Assembly (NCBI GenBank): GCA_036674765.1
Contig: JARVKI010000020.1
Span: 372,001 to 436,000, forward strand
Source of the DNA: Seiridium cupressi
Taxonomy: Eukaryota > Ascomycota > Sordariomycetes > Amphisphaeriales > Sporocadaceae
Reading direction: 5' to 3'
Length of the DNA: 64,000 nt
Part shown: positions 34,959 to 47,430 of the stretch, piece after piece
How positions within the stretch are numbered: position 1 is the stretch's first letter
Layout of the letters: each line of letters opens with the position of its first letter
Translations under genes and position numbers: made by a program
The notes under the pieces: generated by a model
Database searches by the model: none
The model's input: only the letters and a program-made list of their open reading frames with translations
What the model was told of the DNA's origin: nothing

Positions 34959-36844
34959 TCATCTGACCTTCCAGCGCCCGGTGCTGGCATCGTATTCTCG
35001 TCTTAGAAGCTCTACCTCCCCATCTTCTCGAACTCGTTGACAATCGATCGCGACGTTTGCGGGGCTATTGTTGGGGAGCGTTACCTTCACATGCCGTAAT
35101 CGGTGCGATAGAGGTAGCGGTGGAAGTGACCTGTCGAATTCCACCGGCAAAGTGACCGCATAGAAATCATCGTCCAGGACGAAATGCTCGAAGAAGTCCG
35201 CCTCCTCGATGCTCATTATTTCTTCCGCTACACATGTCGCCGTTGTTGCATTCCAGACGCCTTCTGAGTGCGACACTAATTTGAGGAGTTTGATAGCATG
35301 AAGCCTGACTTCGTGGACTCTGCATTTTGTCGCTACAAAGTATAGTGGCGGGATGCACCCTGGGTAACAAAATCAGGTCAGCCTGGCATTTGCCTAATAG
35401 ACAGCGAAGTACCGTAAAATTTATGTTTGAGCGCACAGTGGTAATATCTGCCTACCTTACACAACCAATACAAAGGGATAATGAAACTTGGGTAGATTAT
35501 AATACGTACCTATATCGCATATAGATTTTGACATGTCCGTATTGTGCCCCGGTACATGTTTCTGGAAGTCAGAAGAAAGGGCAGACTTGAAGTTCGATAT
35601 TGAGTGTTCCACAATCGAAACAAATTGTTCCGTGTATGCATCATAAATTGATTCGTTATTCGAGTCGAGACTTGTCTCTATCATGATCATAGCCACGGTA
35701 TAATACAATTCGAGCATCTCATAAGCCCAAGAACCCAAGAAGGACTTCTTCGAATCAATATAAGCCTTGGAGCGGATGTACAGCTCAATCCAGCATGAAC
35801 GGTCTGATCGCAACTGTCGCTGAACGTCGGCTAACAAAGCGAAGTTTTTGGGATGTATAGCAATGTTCACTTTGGAAGCCCGTAACGCAAGATCGATCGC
35901 CCTCGCCGTTATGTGGTCGAGAGAGTGTCTTGCTTGATCAGAAGAGCAGAAAGTCCGAGGCAAGAGCTCGATGCCGGAGCTTGCTGGGTAGAGATGTGGC
36001 GAAATCTGCCCAAACATTGCTGTTGAGACATGGAGCCGGGAGAAGGTCTCAGTAATCCAGTAGTCAGCGAAGGGCTGGGAGTGATACATCAAGTTGCCAA
36101 TGTTTTCTGGAGCTTTTCCGGCGTCGAAGTCTCGAAGAAGCTTGAGCCCAGACTCGAGATGATGTATTGCGGACCGATACCGTCCCCGGAGCAATTCTAA
36201 GCAGATGAATAATAAACACGTGATGAGTGTGACTCTGACCGAGGCCCGCGTGCCAGAGGAGAAGTGAGTTTGAAGATGACTGATTGCATTGCTATATTGC
36301 TGTAGCATGAAACTCTCGTCTTCATCGCGGACCAGAAGTTTCGAGCTCGCCGACCGTCGCCCGATAGACGGGTTTGTTTGGTGTGCAGAGCTTAGGGCGA
36401 GAGTGGCGTGGAACACTGCTGCTTCACTAGAGCTGGCCTGGAAAACAAGCGTATCCCAGAATCCCGAGAAGAAGGCGCTCGGGATCTTTGGGGCAGTACG
36501 AAACACGAACCATTCGAAACACCGCTGCTGCTTGGGGCTTGTGATGCCGAGAGGTGCACGCGTCTGTAATTCTGTAGGAGGGCTACAGTTTCTTCGGAGA
36601 AGACGTCGGTCTTGTAGCCTGTTGCCCCCGCCACCCCAAATACCGTAGCCATCGCAAACACGTCCGGTGGAAATGCATCTCTGGCACGAAGGCCTCCCTT
36701 CATCGCACTTTACCTTTCGAACTCTAGATTTGGTGTCAGTGGCTCCACGTCCAAGAAGATGGGGCCAGGTTCCCTAAAGACATACTTGCATGTGCGGCAG
36801 CCCGACTTGACTTTGGCTTTCGTCACTTTACTGGCTGTGCGCAT
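34959..36844 (-). CDS. Zn2Cys6 transcription factor next to CYP505
   Basis: Three exons: 36786-36844, 35510-36723 and 34959-35359, with introns of 62 nt (GTATGT to CTAG) and 150 nt (GTACGT to CCAG). They give 557 residues. The zinc cluster is split by intron 1: GCRTCK in exon 1 and VRKVKCDEGRPSC to QRCISTGRVC in exon 2, which rebuilds C-x2-C-x6-C-x6-C-x2-C-x6-C at residues 16-43. The rest is the fungal-specific DUF3468-like region (FFSGFWDTLVFQASSSE, then ALALSSAHQ-type helices), and the spliced C-terminus begins CIPPLYFVATKCR. The gene lies directly 3' of the CYP505 gene in the same orientation and is a candidate regulator of it, by position only. Confidence 0.88.
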
Positions 36845-37518
36845 GGTGACGCTGCATCATCTAGATCCATGCACAGAAGAGAAGCGACAGCCAGATCTGC
36901 TGTACACAAAAAATGTATCAAGCCGTGTCATTAGAAATTGTAGTCAGCAACTATTGGCTAGGACCTGTGAGGGTTTACTCTCACCTTACCTGGCCTGACT
37001 GGTCAGAGTCAAGAGATCGACGGTGAGGCGGGTGGGCCGGCCTGGAGACAATGACTGTCGATGAGTGGCCAGCTCGGAAACTCTATCCGCTGACTGGCTG
37101 CTAACAGCACAGCCCCTGCTAGTGGGATTTACTATGTATAGCGCAGATAGGTATGTAGTTCCAGACGAATCCTGATTGCCTTGACATGAGATCGTTACCG
37201 ACTGGATGATGAATTGCATGTTTTTGCTATCTTTGCGCCAGATCCACTTTGCCTTCTACTGCTCCTCTCGGTTTTCCTTGATGACACTGGGCTTTGCATA
37301 GGCTCGGCAATATATTCAAGGGCAATAACTCCAAACAACAGTATATGTAGCAAGACTCATGCCTCAATCACAGTGCGATTCATTCTTGCTGTGGTGAGGA
37401 CGTGTTGGTAACGAGCGAGTAGCAACTTGAACAAATTATGTAGACGATCTCCTATCCATCGCCTTTGCACTATTTCCCCGAGACTCGTTTCGCGAACGAG
37501 CGACACTTACTGATTCTC
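36845..37518. other. Promoter of the Zn2Cys6 gene and CYP505 3' region
   Basis: A 674-nt spacer without coding features. No palindromic CGG-type binding site stood out by eye. Confidence 0.45.
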
Positions 37519-40500
37519 TTAATCAAAGACATCGCTAACGTATCTCACCTCCCTGATTCCGTCCAACAACTCCCTCGCCTCCCTGTCACTTTTTTCGGGG
37601 TTGTTCTCCTGCCAGATGCGTATAACGACATCCGCAGCACTCTTGGCTAGCTTGCTCGCCGATCCACAGACATAAATCTTTGCGCCGTCCGCGAACAACT
37701 TCCTCAGCTCCTCCCTGTCGTCCCACATGCGGTCATGGACATACTTCCAGGTGCCTTCTCCCTTGTTACCAACTCTGGAGAATGTCGGGTGCATGGTCAC
37801 GGCGCCCGCCTTCTCCCACCCGGCAAACTCCTCGCGATAGAGGAAGTCCTTCTCTGCATCGCGGCATCCGAAGTACAAGAGGGCAGGCGCGAGCTGTTTA
37901 TCCTCATGACTTGCTTCCAGGACACAGACCCGGTCCTGCACGAATCCGCGGAATGGTGCCAGGCCTGTGCCAGCACAGATCATGATAATAGGTGTTTCCG
38001 GGTCAGCGGGTAAGTGGAAGCCGCTGTTGGACCGACGCACGTAGCAGCGAATCTTGGAGCCTGGACCGTGGGAAGCAAGATAGGTTGAGGCTGTACCATG
38101 AAACATCCGATTCTGGCCGCTACGCGCTGGTGCTTTGTGGACGTCGTAGGTAATTGAGGCAATCACTGGGCCAGGGCCACTGCTCGGCTGAGAAACGATG
38201 GAGAAAGTGTGGTTGCTGAGCTCGGAAGCGAGCGGTGAAGAGGAGATGGAGTACTGTCGAGGTGCAAGAGGCTTGAGCATGTCGATAAACTGAGCAAAGG
38301 AAAGCTTGGCGCTTGGGAAGTCTTCCAAGATATCGAGAATGGATCGACGCTTGAAGATGACTTCGGCATTAAAAGTGCTGTCAGATGATGCCAAATTCAT
38401 GAGACTCTTCTGTTCTGCATCATTGGCCAAGCGAGCAATAGTCTGCAACCGGCGCTTAGATGCTGGGGTATTAAGCTCAAGTCGCGCCGCGATGAGATCT
38501 ATCACGCTCACTGGGCCGCTGCCGGTCTGGAGATTTTGTTAGATGTAAGCATCAAGTAATTGCATAGGAGACTGTACCAAAAATTCTTTGCTAGTGCCGC
38601 TGATAGTGAGAGTGTCATCCAGATTGAGGTTGAATCTGCGGACAACACGCTTGATAAGGTCCGTTGGGTTCGTCGGCATGACTACAAGGTAGTCTATCCA
38701 TACGTTAGTATCATACCCAAATTTTATCTTCAAGGTTCTTCTTACCTCCAGGTTCATAGGTATTGCCCTCAGGCAACTCGACTTCCATGTGTCGTTTAGC
38801 GGAACCAAACTCGGCACTAGCAATCTCAATATTCTTTTTGACCAGAGCCTCGGATACATCAGAGCCAGCCAGCTTGTTCGCCATTGATGGCTTTTCAAAT
38901 TTGACTGACAACTCAGGAGCCTGTGCAGGATGTTTCTCATCACCGACGGAAGCAAGCAGCTCGTCTCTCCAGTCTTCCCAGGGACCGACAACATCCTCTT
39001 TAACGTCGACAAAACCAGCCTTCGTGAGGGCCTTGGCACCGAGCTTCGGCAGGGTATCATTCAGGAACCTAGGGACTTTGTGAAAGGTATTAGCCCATTC
39101 GCTGTTGCCAACACCAAAGACACCGAATGTGACGTTTTTGAGAGCCCCGGACTCTAGCGACTCGACCCAAGCGACAAACTTCCTGGCATTGTCGGCAGGT
39201 TTGCCCTCATAAGATGGCGAGATGATGACCACAGGCAGGTTCGTTGGCAGATGTTCGGTTGCTTCATCCATAGTCTTGACTTCGGGGTTCAATCCACGCT
39301 CCTTTGCCATGGTCTGAAGATCCTCAGCAATGTACTTGCAAGTACCGGCATTAAAACCGTATAGAATGAGCAGCGGATTCTTAGAGGCTGCTGGATCTGT
39401 TTTGAGACCTGATTTGGCCTGCTTCTCGCGGACGCCCTCTCGCGCTGAAGCGGGCACTGAGCCTGGAATACCCACGTTGGAGCTCTTGCCAGGGCGGCGC
39501 GAGACTTTGATCTTGAAGTCTGCTGGCCTCACAGTCAAAGTACTCTTTAAGTCTGCAATATATAGTCAGATTTTGCGTGGCAGCACAAATGAAGGCACCT
39601 TACGAAGATCATAGCTCGGATCTGCCATGTCGACTTGAAATCTCTGGAATATCATGGCAAGGGCCATGAGCATTTCTTGCTCAGCCAGAAAGCGGCCAAT
39701 GCAAGACCGTGACCCATTACCAAAGGGCTTCCAGGCATTTTGCGGCATCCTTTCGAACCCAGAATCGAGCATGCGCTCAGGACGGAATACGTCAGCATCA
39801 GCCCCCCAAACTTGGGTGTCGTGGTGTAACCCTCGAAGGTTGATGCGGACAGTCATGTCTTTGGTAATTTTGTACTTGCCGCCGATGACGGTGTCCTCTT
39901 TGGCGTGGACGTTGTTCTGGGTGATGGGGCCGAGAACACGCAAGGTCTCTTGGATGCACGCCTTTAAGTACTTGAGCTGGGGTAAGTGGCTTGGCTCCAG
40001 GACATCATCGCCCACCACACGATCAACTTCTGCTTGAGCCTTATGCATGGTTTCAGGATACTGAAGAAAATTATAGAAGAGAAAGGAGAGTGTGCCACTG
40101 GTAGTCTCGTGTCCCGCAATCGGGCAAGATGGTTGGTCAGATCCCAGCCGATAAAAGATGGGTAGATTTCGAACAGCCGGCTGCACATACCAAGAAAGTC
40201 AGCATATTGAAGCGAATGTTCTCATCTGACAGTTTCTTCCCCGTCTCCGGATCGGCACTGTTGAGCATGGCGTTGAGAACATCGTGAACATCCGGCTGCG
40301 GATTGCGCTTGCGCTCTGCAACAAGATCATCGCATAGCTTCCACATGTTTTCGACGTTCTTTCGATTCTCAGCTGCAGAAAATACGCGCAGAGTGTTTTC
40401 AATCGTCGTCCGGTTTGCCCGTTTTCCAGCATCGATCAAGGTGTCAGCCATCTGCTGGGCAAAGGGGTGCGTGTTATCTCGATAGAAGCTGTTGAAGCGG

Positions 40501-41348
40501 TACGAAAACCCACAGATGGCTATCGTGTCAAACGCTAATCTGTACAATCCCGTTAGTTTGTTGCGCAAGGAAAGAAAAAGAGTAGGGAGGACGTATAGTG
40601 AAATCATCCGAACACACAATCTCATTGTCAGCACCAAGTCTGTCCCATCTCAAAACCACTGAGACTTAGGTTAGCAATTCATTCTTCGGGTGTACTGGGC
40701 GATTTATCGGGAGTTAAGCTCATATTTCTAGGAGCAAAGAAGGCTCAATCAGGAAGTAGCTGCTCCGGAAGAAAGCTGTAGATGGTATCGAAGAGCTCAG
40801 GAACTTCCTTACTCTGAGAAATCATATCTTGCATCTGAGGAAACATCTTCCGAATAGACAAAGGGCCGAACACCGGCATGAGAATGCGGTGTGCTTTGTA
40901 CCAATTCTATCCAAGCATTAGCAAATACTTTTCAGACTATGGCATACGACAATACCTTTTCATGGGAATAGGCCGAAAAATGGCCATCGCCAATGACCTC
41001 TCTGAGAACTTCGAGGCCTCCTTCAACATGCTTCTCAAAGCGACTCTCATCGTATACCTCGTTGATTAAGTCGTACGACGAGACGATGACTACCACACTG
41101 CTGACAAGGTCGAGCTTGACAATCTCACCATACATAGCAGCAAGTCGCCAGTTTGAACTCGTGGGAAACGTTGGTGTTATCTCAGGCATGTTTCGAGTAG
41201 ACCAATGGACTGGGGGTTGGGGAATGGGAACGAGATCATTTTCGTTGACGGTCTGATGTTGCTTGGAGGCAGCCGAAGAGTTTGAGCTATTGCCAGACTT
41301 GAAGGGGCACTCCATTGCTCCACTGGCTGAGTTGGTGTTTTGGGACAT
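37519..41348 (-). CDS. CYP505 P450:NADPH-reductase fusion, splice sites damaged
   Basis: Self-sufficient P450 of the CYP505/P450foxy type, which hydroxylates fatty acids subterminally. Eight exons are inferred: 40956-41348, 40813-40906, 40593-40658, 40191-40534, 39604-40120, 38746-39552, 38578-38693 and 37519-38526, about 1,114 residues. The haem domain has IAGHETTSG (I-helix) and [11 protein letters not shown] (Cys near residue 439). The FMN domain starts [12 protein letters not shown]. The FAD/NADPH domain has [19 protein letters not shown] and the C-terminus VRYVSDVFD. Two junctions are abnormal. Intron 4 (40121-40190) keeps its GTATGT donor but ends in CG, with no AG between the donor and IAGHE. 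Intron 3 needs the second acceptor (GATTAG), because the nearer ACAG gives an immediate TAG. No in-frame stop or coding frameshift is seen elsewhere. It may be newly inactivated, or two bases may be missing from the assembly. Confidence 0.85.
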
Positions 41349-42141
41349 TGCGGCTCACGATATCTGTATGGTTCGTTGCAAAATATCTGTAGGATAATGA
41401 TACTAGAAGAGATGATTATGCTATGTCGTTCCTCCTTTATATACACATAGAACCGTGCTTTCGAATGACGTCGATCTGGATATTATCTTACTTGTTGCGG
41501 TCCTTGAGTCACCCAGCCATGTATGGCGATTACTGATGCATTCGGAGTATGGTATACATTGCACTTGGTAATTTGGGTTTAGCTTTCCTCCTACCGCGGC
41601 GGTTTGTTACAGCATGACGTTTTGCAACGCACTCGGAGCCGCGATTCGCTTCAAGATGCAGCACGACGTATGTCGCGGTGCACGCAGCTACCTCTAGCTG
41701 CATAGGGATTTCAAGGTAACCAGTTCAGTAAGAGGACCGTGTGCATGAAATGCTGTTGGGAGTGTTGGTTTGGGAGATACCCAAGAAATCGCTAATGCGC
41801 AACCATGTTTGACTAGGAGACAGACCAAACTAGCCGTGACCCACGACCAATCATGGAACCTTGCCGCATACTGAAGAATGGGTGTCCGGCGCGGTTAACC
41901 AGTCGGCTCCGAAGCGCTTTCAGCCTTGTTGATCATTTCGCGCTTCGCTAGAGATTGACGAGCGACACTATGAACGGAGGGGAAACGAGGCGAGCTCATA
42001 AACTGATGGCACATATCGCCAGGTCTTCGAAAAACAGCCTGCCTCCCGCAAATCTGTTCCCAGAGACGAGTCACATTGTCTGGGTCTGGCCAGCCGCCGC
42101 GTAGGACCATCCACCAATAACATCGCCGTAAAACGGCGCGC
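41349..42141. promoter_or_regulatory. CYP505 promoter region and ESF2 3' region
   Basis: About 800 nt between the CYP505 start and the ESF2 stop, both on the minus strand. Apart from the TATA element, no site is recognised. Confidence 0.5.
41435..41443 (-). promoter_or_regulatory. TATA box of the CYP505 gene
   Basis: TATATAAAG on the minus strand, about 87 nt upstream of the CYP505 start at 41348. A canonical TATA fits an inducible gene. Confidence 0.5.
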
Positions 42142-43190
42142 TCAGAACAACATACTGGCAACACGTTTTGAGCCTTCAGACAACTTTTCTGGTCCTTGTT
42201 TCTTGGCCACAGGCGCCTGCTCGAATGTTCGCCGGCTTTGAGGCTGGCTGGCCTTGCCATGTCCTTCCCGCTCCTTTTTCTTGGACTGGATTCCATCTAG
42301 CATCTTGGCCCTTTCGACATTCTCAACAAACTCCTTGTTCTCTTTGGTGGATCGCGAGATTTCGGCCCTCATTCTGTTAGCCTTCTCGGCAGCTTCAGCA
42401 GATATTTGCTCGGTCAAGTTATCTAAAACACAAATTAGTCTGCGCGCAGAGACGAAAGTCGGCATAACAGGGACTTACGCCATTTGAAGCCTTTCAAGTA
42501 CGAAAGAGACCACATATCATCGCGGTAGAAGCTCCCCTTTTTGCCTCCGATCGCCCGCCCTCTTAGCAAGTCGACTGCGGCTTTGGCGTCCTTCTTCCTC
42601 ACGAACTCTACCCATCCGTCTGCATATGATCTTTTCTTGTTTCCGCCATTTTTGACACGCCTCGAATGCTCCGCCGGATCTTCCGGAGACAGAAATATGC
42701 GATTGATGGTTCCGTAAGGTTCGAGGAGGGAGCGCAACTTTTGCGGTTTCATGACTGCCGCAAGTAAGCCTGGTTCATTAGCACAGGGTACTAGGTAGAT
42801 ATGCCTACATGGAGGGACCCTCGAAAGATAGACGACGCCCGACTTTTTGATCGCAGCCTCTGTAGCAACCAAGTTCTTCTTGGTTAAGGGTTTGGAAACG
42901 CCCGGCAATTCGCCTGGCATTTGCTTCCGGCTTTTTGATACATCTTCTTCCTCATCGGAGTCGCCTTCTGCCACGGACTGTTCGGTGTCCCGTCGTGATT
43001 TGAAGTCTTGGGTGTCTTTCCGAGCATCGTCAATGCTCGCATCGTCGTCCTCTACGTCGCTCAGATCGACCGCTTCTATACGCCTCCTCTTGGCGCTTCC
43101 CTTGCGAATTTCCTCCTCAGACTCGTAACCACCAGCATCGTCGTCACTGTCGTCTGCCTCGAGGAATTTGTTGCGCTTTTCTGCAGGCAT
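42142..43190 (-). CDS. ESF2: Pre-rRNA-processing protein Esf2/ABT1
   Basis: Three exons: 42809-43190, 42479-42754 and 42142-42422 (introns of 54 and 56 nt), encoding 312 residues. The start at MPAEKRNKFL fits the family; an in-frame ATG at 43343 would add 51 residues. The N-terminus is acidic and Ser-rich. The central RRM begins VVYLSRVPPFMKPQKLRSLL, rebuilt across intron 1, with YGTINRIFLSPED and YADGWVEFVRKKDAKAAVDLL, and ends FYRDDMWSLSYLKGFKW. The conserved C-terminal helix is HNLTEQISAEAAEK. Esf2 is a small-subunit processome factor that activates the Dbp8 helicase in 18S rRNA maturation in the nucleolus. It is divergent with the aldehyde dehydrogenase gene. Confidence 0.92.
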
Positions 43191-43572
43191 ATTGGGCACA
43201 CTGGTGAAGTCCAAAGTACGGGTGAAGGTCGATTTGCAGGCTTGCGGGTGATTGAAAAAAGCATTGGCAATGAAGACGACAAATTTTAGTGGAGACCTTC
43301 CGACATTTCGCGGCTGGTGACCAACGGCGCTTGGGTAAAGCATCTATTATGCTCTTATCAGCTGTTATCGAGTTTTCCGAGTTCGGCGGGGTAATTCTGG
43401 GTAGCTACTGACTCGATAGCAGTTGCCCCTCCATAATACAAAACACGCCCGATACAGACGTCACTGTACAGATAAATTCAAAATCGACTTGGACTCCCCC
43501 CACACGTTTTGGGAATCGTCTCTTGATAATTTAAAACTAAAAGGTCGAACAGAGAAAATCCAGAATCACAAA
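43191..43572. promoter_or_regulatory. Divergent promoter between ESF2 and aldehyde dehydrogenase
   Basis: A 382-nt spacer separates the two start codons on opposite strands. The upstream ATG at 43343 for ESF2 lies inside it. No clear TATA box is seen, as is common for housekeeping genes. Confidence 0.55.
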
Positions 43573-45099
43573 ATGTCTGTCGAAGTCATAACTACTATTT
43601 CTCCCACCACAAACGAGCCTATCATTAGTCACAATGGGGCCAGCGCAGCCGAGCTCGAGGACTTGCCCGAGACCTCAGCGCGGGCTTTCGAGAGTTGGCG
43701 CCAGACATCCTTGGTTGACCGCCAGATCATCGTGAAGAAGGCATTGAAAGTGCTCGGTGACAAGAAGGATGAGCTTGCCAATGAGCTGACCGTCCAAATG
43801 GGACGTCCCATTCGGTATACCGGCGTTGAGGTCACCACTGCTGTCAAGCGTGGCGAGTATCTTGTCAAGATCAGCGAGGACACTCTCAAGGACACACCAG
43901 GCGAGGAGGAAAAAGGATTCAAGAGGTTCATTCGCAAAGTCCCCGTTGGTCCTGTCCTTGTCATTTTCGCCTGGAACGTAAGTTACCTTGGTCCAATCAA
44001 GCAAGAAGTGGGCAGTCGCTTATGCTCGCCATAGTACCCATACTTGATCCTTGTCAACTCCATAGTACCGGCGTTGCTTGCAGGAAATACCGTCATCCTG
44101 AAGCCATCTCCTCAGACACCAACGATTGTCGAGCAAGTGGCCAAGGCCTTTACTGAGGCTGGTCTACCAGCTGGTGTCCTACAGTATTTCCACTGTGGTT
44201 CGCCTACCATGATGGAATCGATCATCCGCAACCCCAAGGTCGCCTTGATTTGCTTCACTGGATCTGTAGCAGGCGGTTTAGGCGTACAGAAGGCAGCCTC
44301 GGACCGCATCGTCAACGTTGGCTTGGAGCTTGGCGGCAAAGATCCTGCGTATGTCAGAGACGATGTTGACATTGCCTGGGCCGCAGAGGAGATCGTAGAC
44401 GGTTCCATCTTCAACTCCGGCCAGAGCTGTTGCGCGATCGAGCGCGTGTACGTTGATGAGAATATCCATGATGATTTCGTCAAGGCCGTACAGAAGGTAC
44501 TGGAGGGCTATAAGGTCGGCGACCCTCTGGATAAGGAGACGCAGATCGGGCCCGTCATTTCAAAGCGTTCAAAGGAGGCTATTGAGGCACATATTAAGGA
44601 TGCTGTGAGTAAGGGGGCCAAGGATGATACTCCTGAAAATGCGACATTCAAGAATCTGCCGTCCAAGGGCAATTTTGTTAAACCCACGTTATTGACAGGA
44701 GTCAACCACACAATGGACGTCATGACAGAAGAGACATTCGGGCCAGTCATTTCTGTCATGAAGGTCAAGACGGATTCAGAGGCCGTCACGCTCATGAATT
44801 CTAGTGAATTTGGACTTACCGCCAGTATCTGGACGAAAGACACTGATAAAGGTTACGAGCTGGCCCAGGAAGTGGAGGCTGGAACGGTCTTTGTTAATCG
44901 TGCCGATTTCCCGAGCCCAGTAAGTACCAACCCAAATCAATCCATCCTTCTGCCGCCCTATTTTCACACTACTAATGAAATGCAGGACTTGGCATGGACG
45001 GGTTGGAAGAACTCCGGAAAGGGTGTCACTCTGAGTAAATTTGGCTTCGATCAATTCGTCAAGCTGAAGAGCTACCATCTTAAGGACTACCCTAAATAA
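43573..45099 (+). CDS. Aldehyde dehydrogenase family protein
   Basis: Three exons: 43573-43977, 44035-44919 and 44986-45099, with introns of 57 and 66 nt. They give 467 residues, the usual length for cytosolic ALDH. The oxyanion Asn is the last residue before intron 1 (FAWN, then YPYLILVNSIVPALLAGN). The coenzyme motif is FTGSVAGG, the general-base Glu is in ELGGKDPAYV, the catalytic Cys in NSGQSCCAIERVYV and the Phe-containing motif is EETFGPVI. The C-terminus has KNSGKGVTLSKFG. It is an NAD(P)-dependent enzyme oxidising an aldehyde to an acid. The sequence suits the succinate-semialdehyde or general fungal ALDH groups, but the substrate cannot be fixed. Confidence 0.9.
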
Positions 45100-45621
45100 G
45101 CAGCTTCTGAGTTGAGAATGAATAATTATAAACAGTAATACACTTGGAATACACCAATACTGGAACAGAGCTGTCAAATATACCATGGTTCCTCCTAGCC
45201 CGACAAGTGATATTTGTTAGCTATACAGAGCACATAGCCCTGGACGCTCTGATTTCATTAGCGAATTCTTTTCCATTCCGCAAAGTTGTCAATTGATTCA
45301 GTTAAACAAGTTAATCATTACACTAGTCCCAAGCCTGGGAAATGACAAATATGGTAAAAAATGAACACCAACCGCCTCATGACTGGAAAGTCACTAAAAT
45401 CTCGCCGATAGAATCATTAGTCAAAAAATAAACTGTGGTTACACGGCATACCTTCTTGAACTAGTCATAAAGATTTTCAAGTCCCCAGTTTGCCAAATTG
45501 AGCGATACCAGAGAACAGACATCTACTTCAAACCATGTCGATCAACAATTCGGTTAACCAATGCAAAGCTGACAACTGGTTTACGGGATAGGAGCCTAAA
45601 ACTGCGCAAGCCATTATCGCT
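45100..45621. other. Convergent 3' region, no gene
   Basis: AT-rich spacer between the stops of the aldehyde dehydrogenase (plus) and ERG8 (minus). No other feature was seen. Confidence 0.55.
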
Positions 45622-47151
45622 CTATGGCAACCACGCACTATATTCCTTGAGCCCTTCAGGCCTGACTCCGTCCAATTCTCCTTTCACCTCTAACAATCTC
45701 ACGTTTTCGTTGTGGTCCTTACTCCAGCCCTTCACATAGTCCCTGACCCGCTGTTCAGTTGTCTCATCATCCTTCATCAATATAGCAATTGCATCGTGCC
45801 CTCCCGCACCAGGTACAACTCCATTGTAAACGCCCTCCACCTCTTTCAAAGCGTCAAGAAGTGCTGTCTGGCTCTCTGGCTCAATGGGCACGCTGCTCTC
45901 CGTACCCATTGCACGGATGAGCTCCCGGATGTTATCCACGGCTTGCACGATGCCTTCGGTCTTCCCTTCGGCAAGAATGCTGCCTAGCGCCAAGTTCCTT
46001 TCCTGCAGCGAATCCCATATCTTCTTCGAGCCTTCGGCGTCTTTTTCTCTCCAAGAAAGAACCTTTTTCACCATACCCACCGTCTGACTGCCGCAATCGA
46101 CATCACACATGCGTAGTGCCACACCCCGCGGCAGTCTGACCCCCTCCTTACTGATTTCGTAATCCCAATCTGGACTCGACACAAGTTTTGACAACGCGGG
46201 TGCAAAACCCGGGGTCCCGGGTGCAGGCAGATTTTGCAAGAGTGATGGGCTAAAACGCCTATATCGACAGCTCCCATAGACAGCTGCGGCAATGTCAAAT
46301 CCTGAACCGACCTTGCCTTGCGCAGCACAGTGAGCAGCTTGCGCGAGGTTGTGTAGTACCCTCTTTCCTTCCTCAGATGACACATCGAACAGTGACTTTG
46401 GCAAGTAGTGGCTAAGAAGTGCAGCGGTTAAAGACGTCACGATAGCAGCTGAGGACCCCAGGCCGGTCTTGTTGGCATCCTTGAGTGGTGTTGGGAATTT
46501 GGCGAACCGTGTAGGGTTCTTCTCTGTCCCAGTCATGGAATGAGGCTGCGAGTAATAATCATTATCCGCCAGTACGGTGAGTTGCACCGGAGCTAGGCTA
46601 TGAGTTGGCTTGACCAGGGTTGAGATATAGGTCAAGACATAGCTGAGGGTTGTCTCCACAAAAGGGTTGGCATTTATCTCTGAGCCGCTATTAACAATCT
46701 TAGTAAGGTATTGTCACCAACGCCATAACAAATATGAATGGTAAATAGCGGAGCGACACAGGTGTACTCTCTCCGCGAAAGGAGCCGGATAGGATAATTT
46801 GATGTACGCCCGGATATGAAGACTTGATGGCATAAAGCCATCCAAAAACCACTGCATAATGGATGATCAATTCGACTAGACTTACACTTGAAATTGCGTG
46901 ACCAAGATGCCACCATGCTCCGGCACAAGATGATATCCATACCGCCACTGCGACTCGAGGAATTGGGGGCTGGTCACAACAATCTCTTGTAGCTGGACAC
47001 CCTGGCTGGTTTCGATCTCCCGCGCGATGGCATTGATCCGGGCACTGAGACCGAAGACGAGCGCCGTGTACTTCCGGTCCAGAACCAAGTAACCACCCGC
47101 CAAGAAGACCTTGCCTGGTGCGGAGACGGCGGTCGGGGTTGAGCCCGGCAT
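45622..47151 (-). CDS. ERG8: Phosphomevalonate kinase
   Basis: Two exons, 46886-47151 and 45622-46687, split by a 198-nt intron (GTAAGT to ATAG), encode 443 residues. It is a GHMP-superfamily kinase that phosphorylates 5-phosphomevalonate in the mevalonate route to ergosterol and isoprenoids. The N-terminus has the substrate-binding SAPGKVFLAGGYLVLD. The ATP loop is KTGLGSSAAIVTSLTAALL, GKVGSGFDIAAAVYG follows, and the C-terminal GHMP motif is VVPGAGGHDAIAIL. The core motifs are complete, and the length fits fungal Erg8. It is essential in yeast, which supports this part of the window being core genome. Confidence 0.93.
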
Positions 47152-47430
47152 TGGGGTTGTGGTGGTGATAGGCGAGTTATAATGGTTGGCTACCGAGACC
47201 GACCAATAGAATGCAGATCAACGATGTGTTTACCGGGATAGTCGAGATCGCCGGGCGGTCAATTGATCGTTCAACCAGAAAGAAGAAAGTCAAATCTGCA
47301 GAGAGACGACGAGATGAGTGGTGAACTTTTTGGATCTCAAAGATTTCCAAGTTGGGCTGCACGATTGCGGGGCCCGACCTGGTGTCAGCAAAGTGGAGCC
47401 ACCGCAGGACGGAGTATTGCGGTATTGGGA

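Noticed and set aside
30614..41348. Amidase, Zn2Cys6 factor and CYP505 as a secondary-metabolite cluster
   Set aside because: A METTL16-type RNA methyltransferase sits between them, ESF2 follows directly, and there is no PKS, NRPS, terpene synthase or transporter.
41895..42296. 133-codon minus-strand frame at the ESF2 3' end
   Set aside because: It overlaps the last ESF2 exon in a different frame. The spliced ESF2 frame has the conserved C-terminal helix and proper stop.
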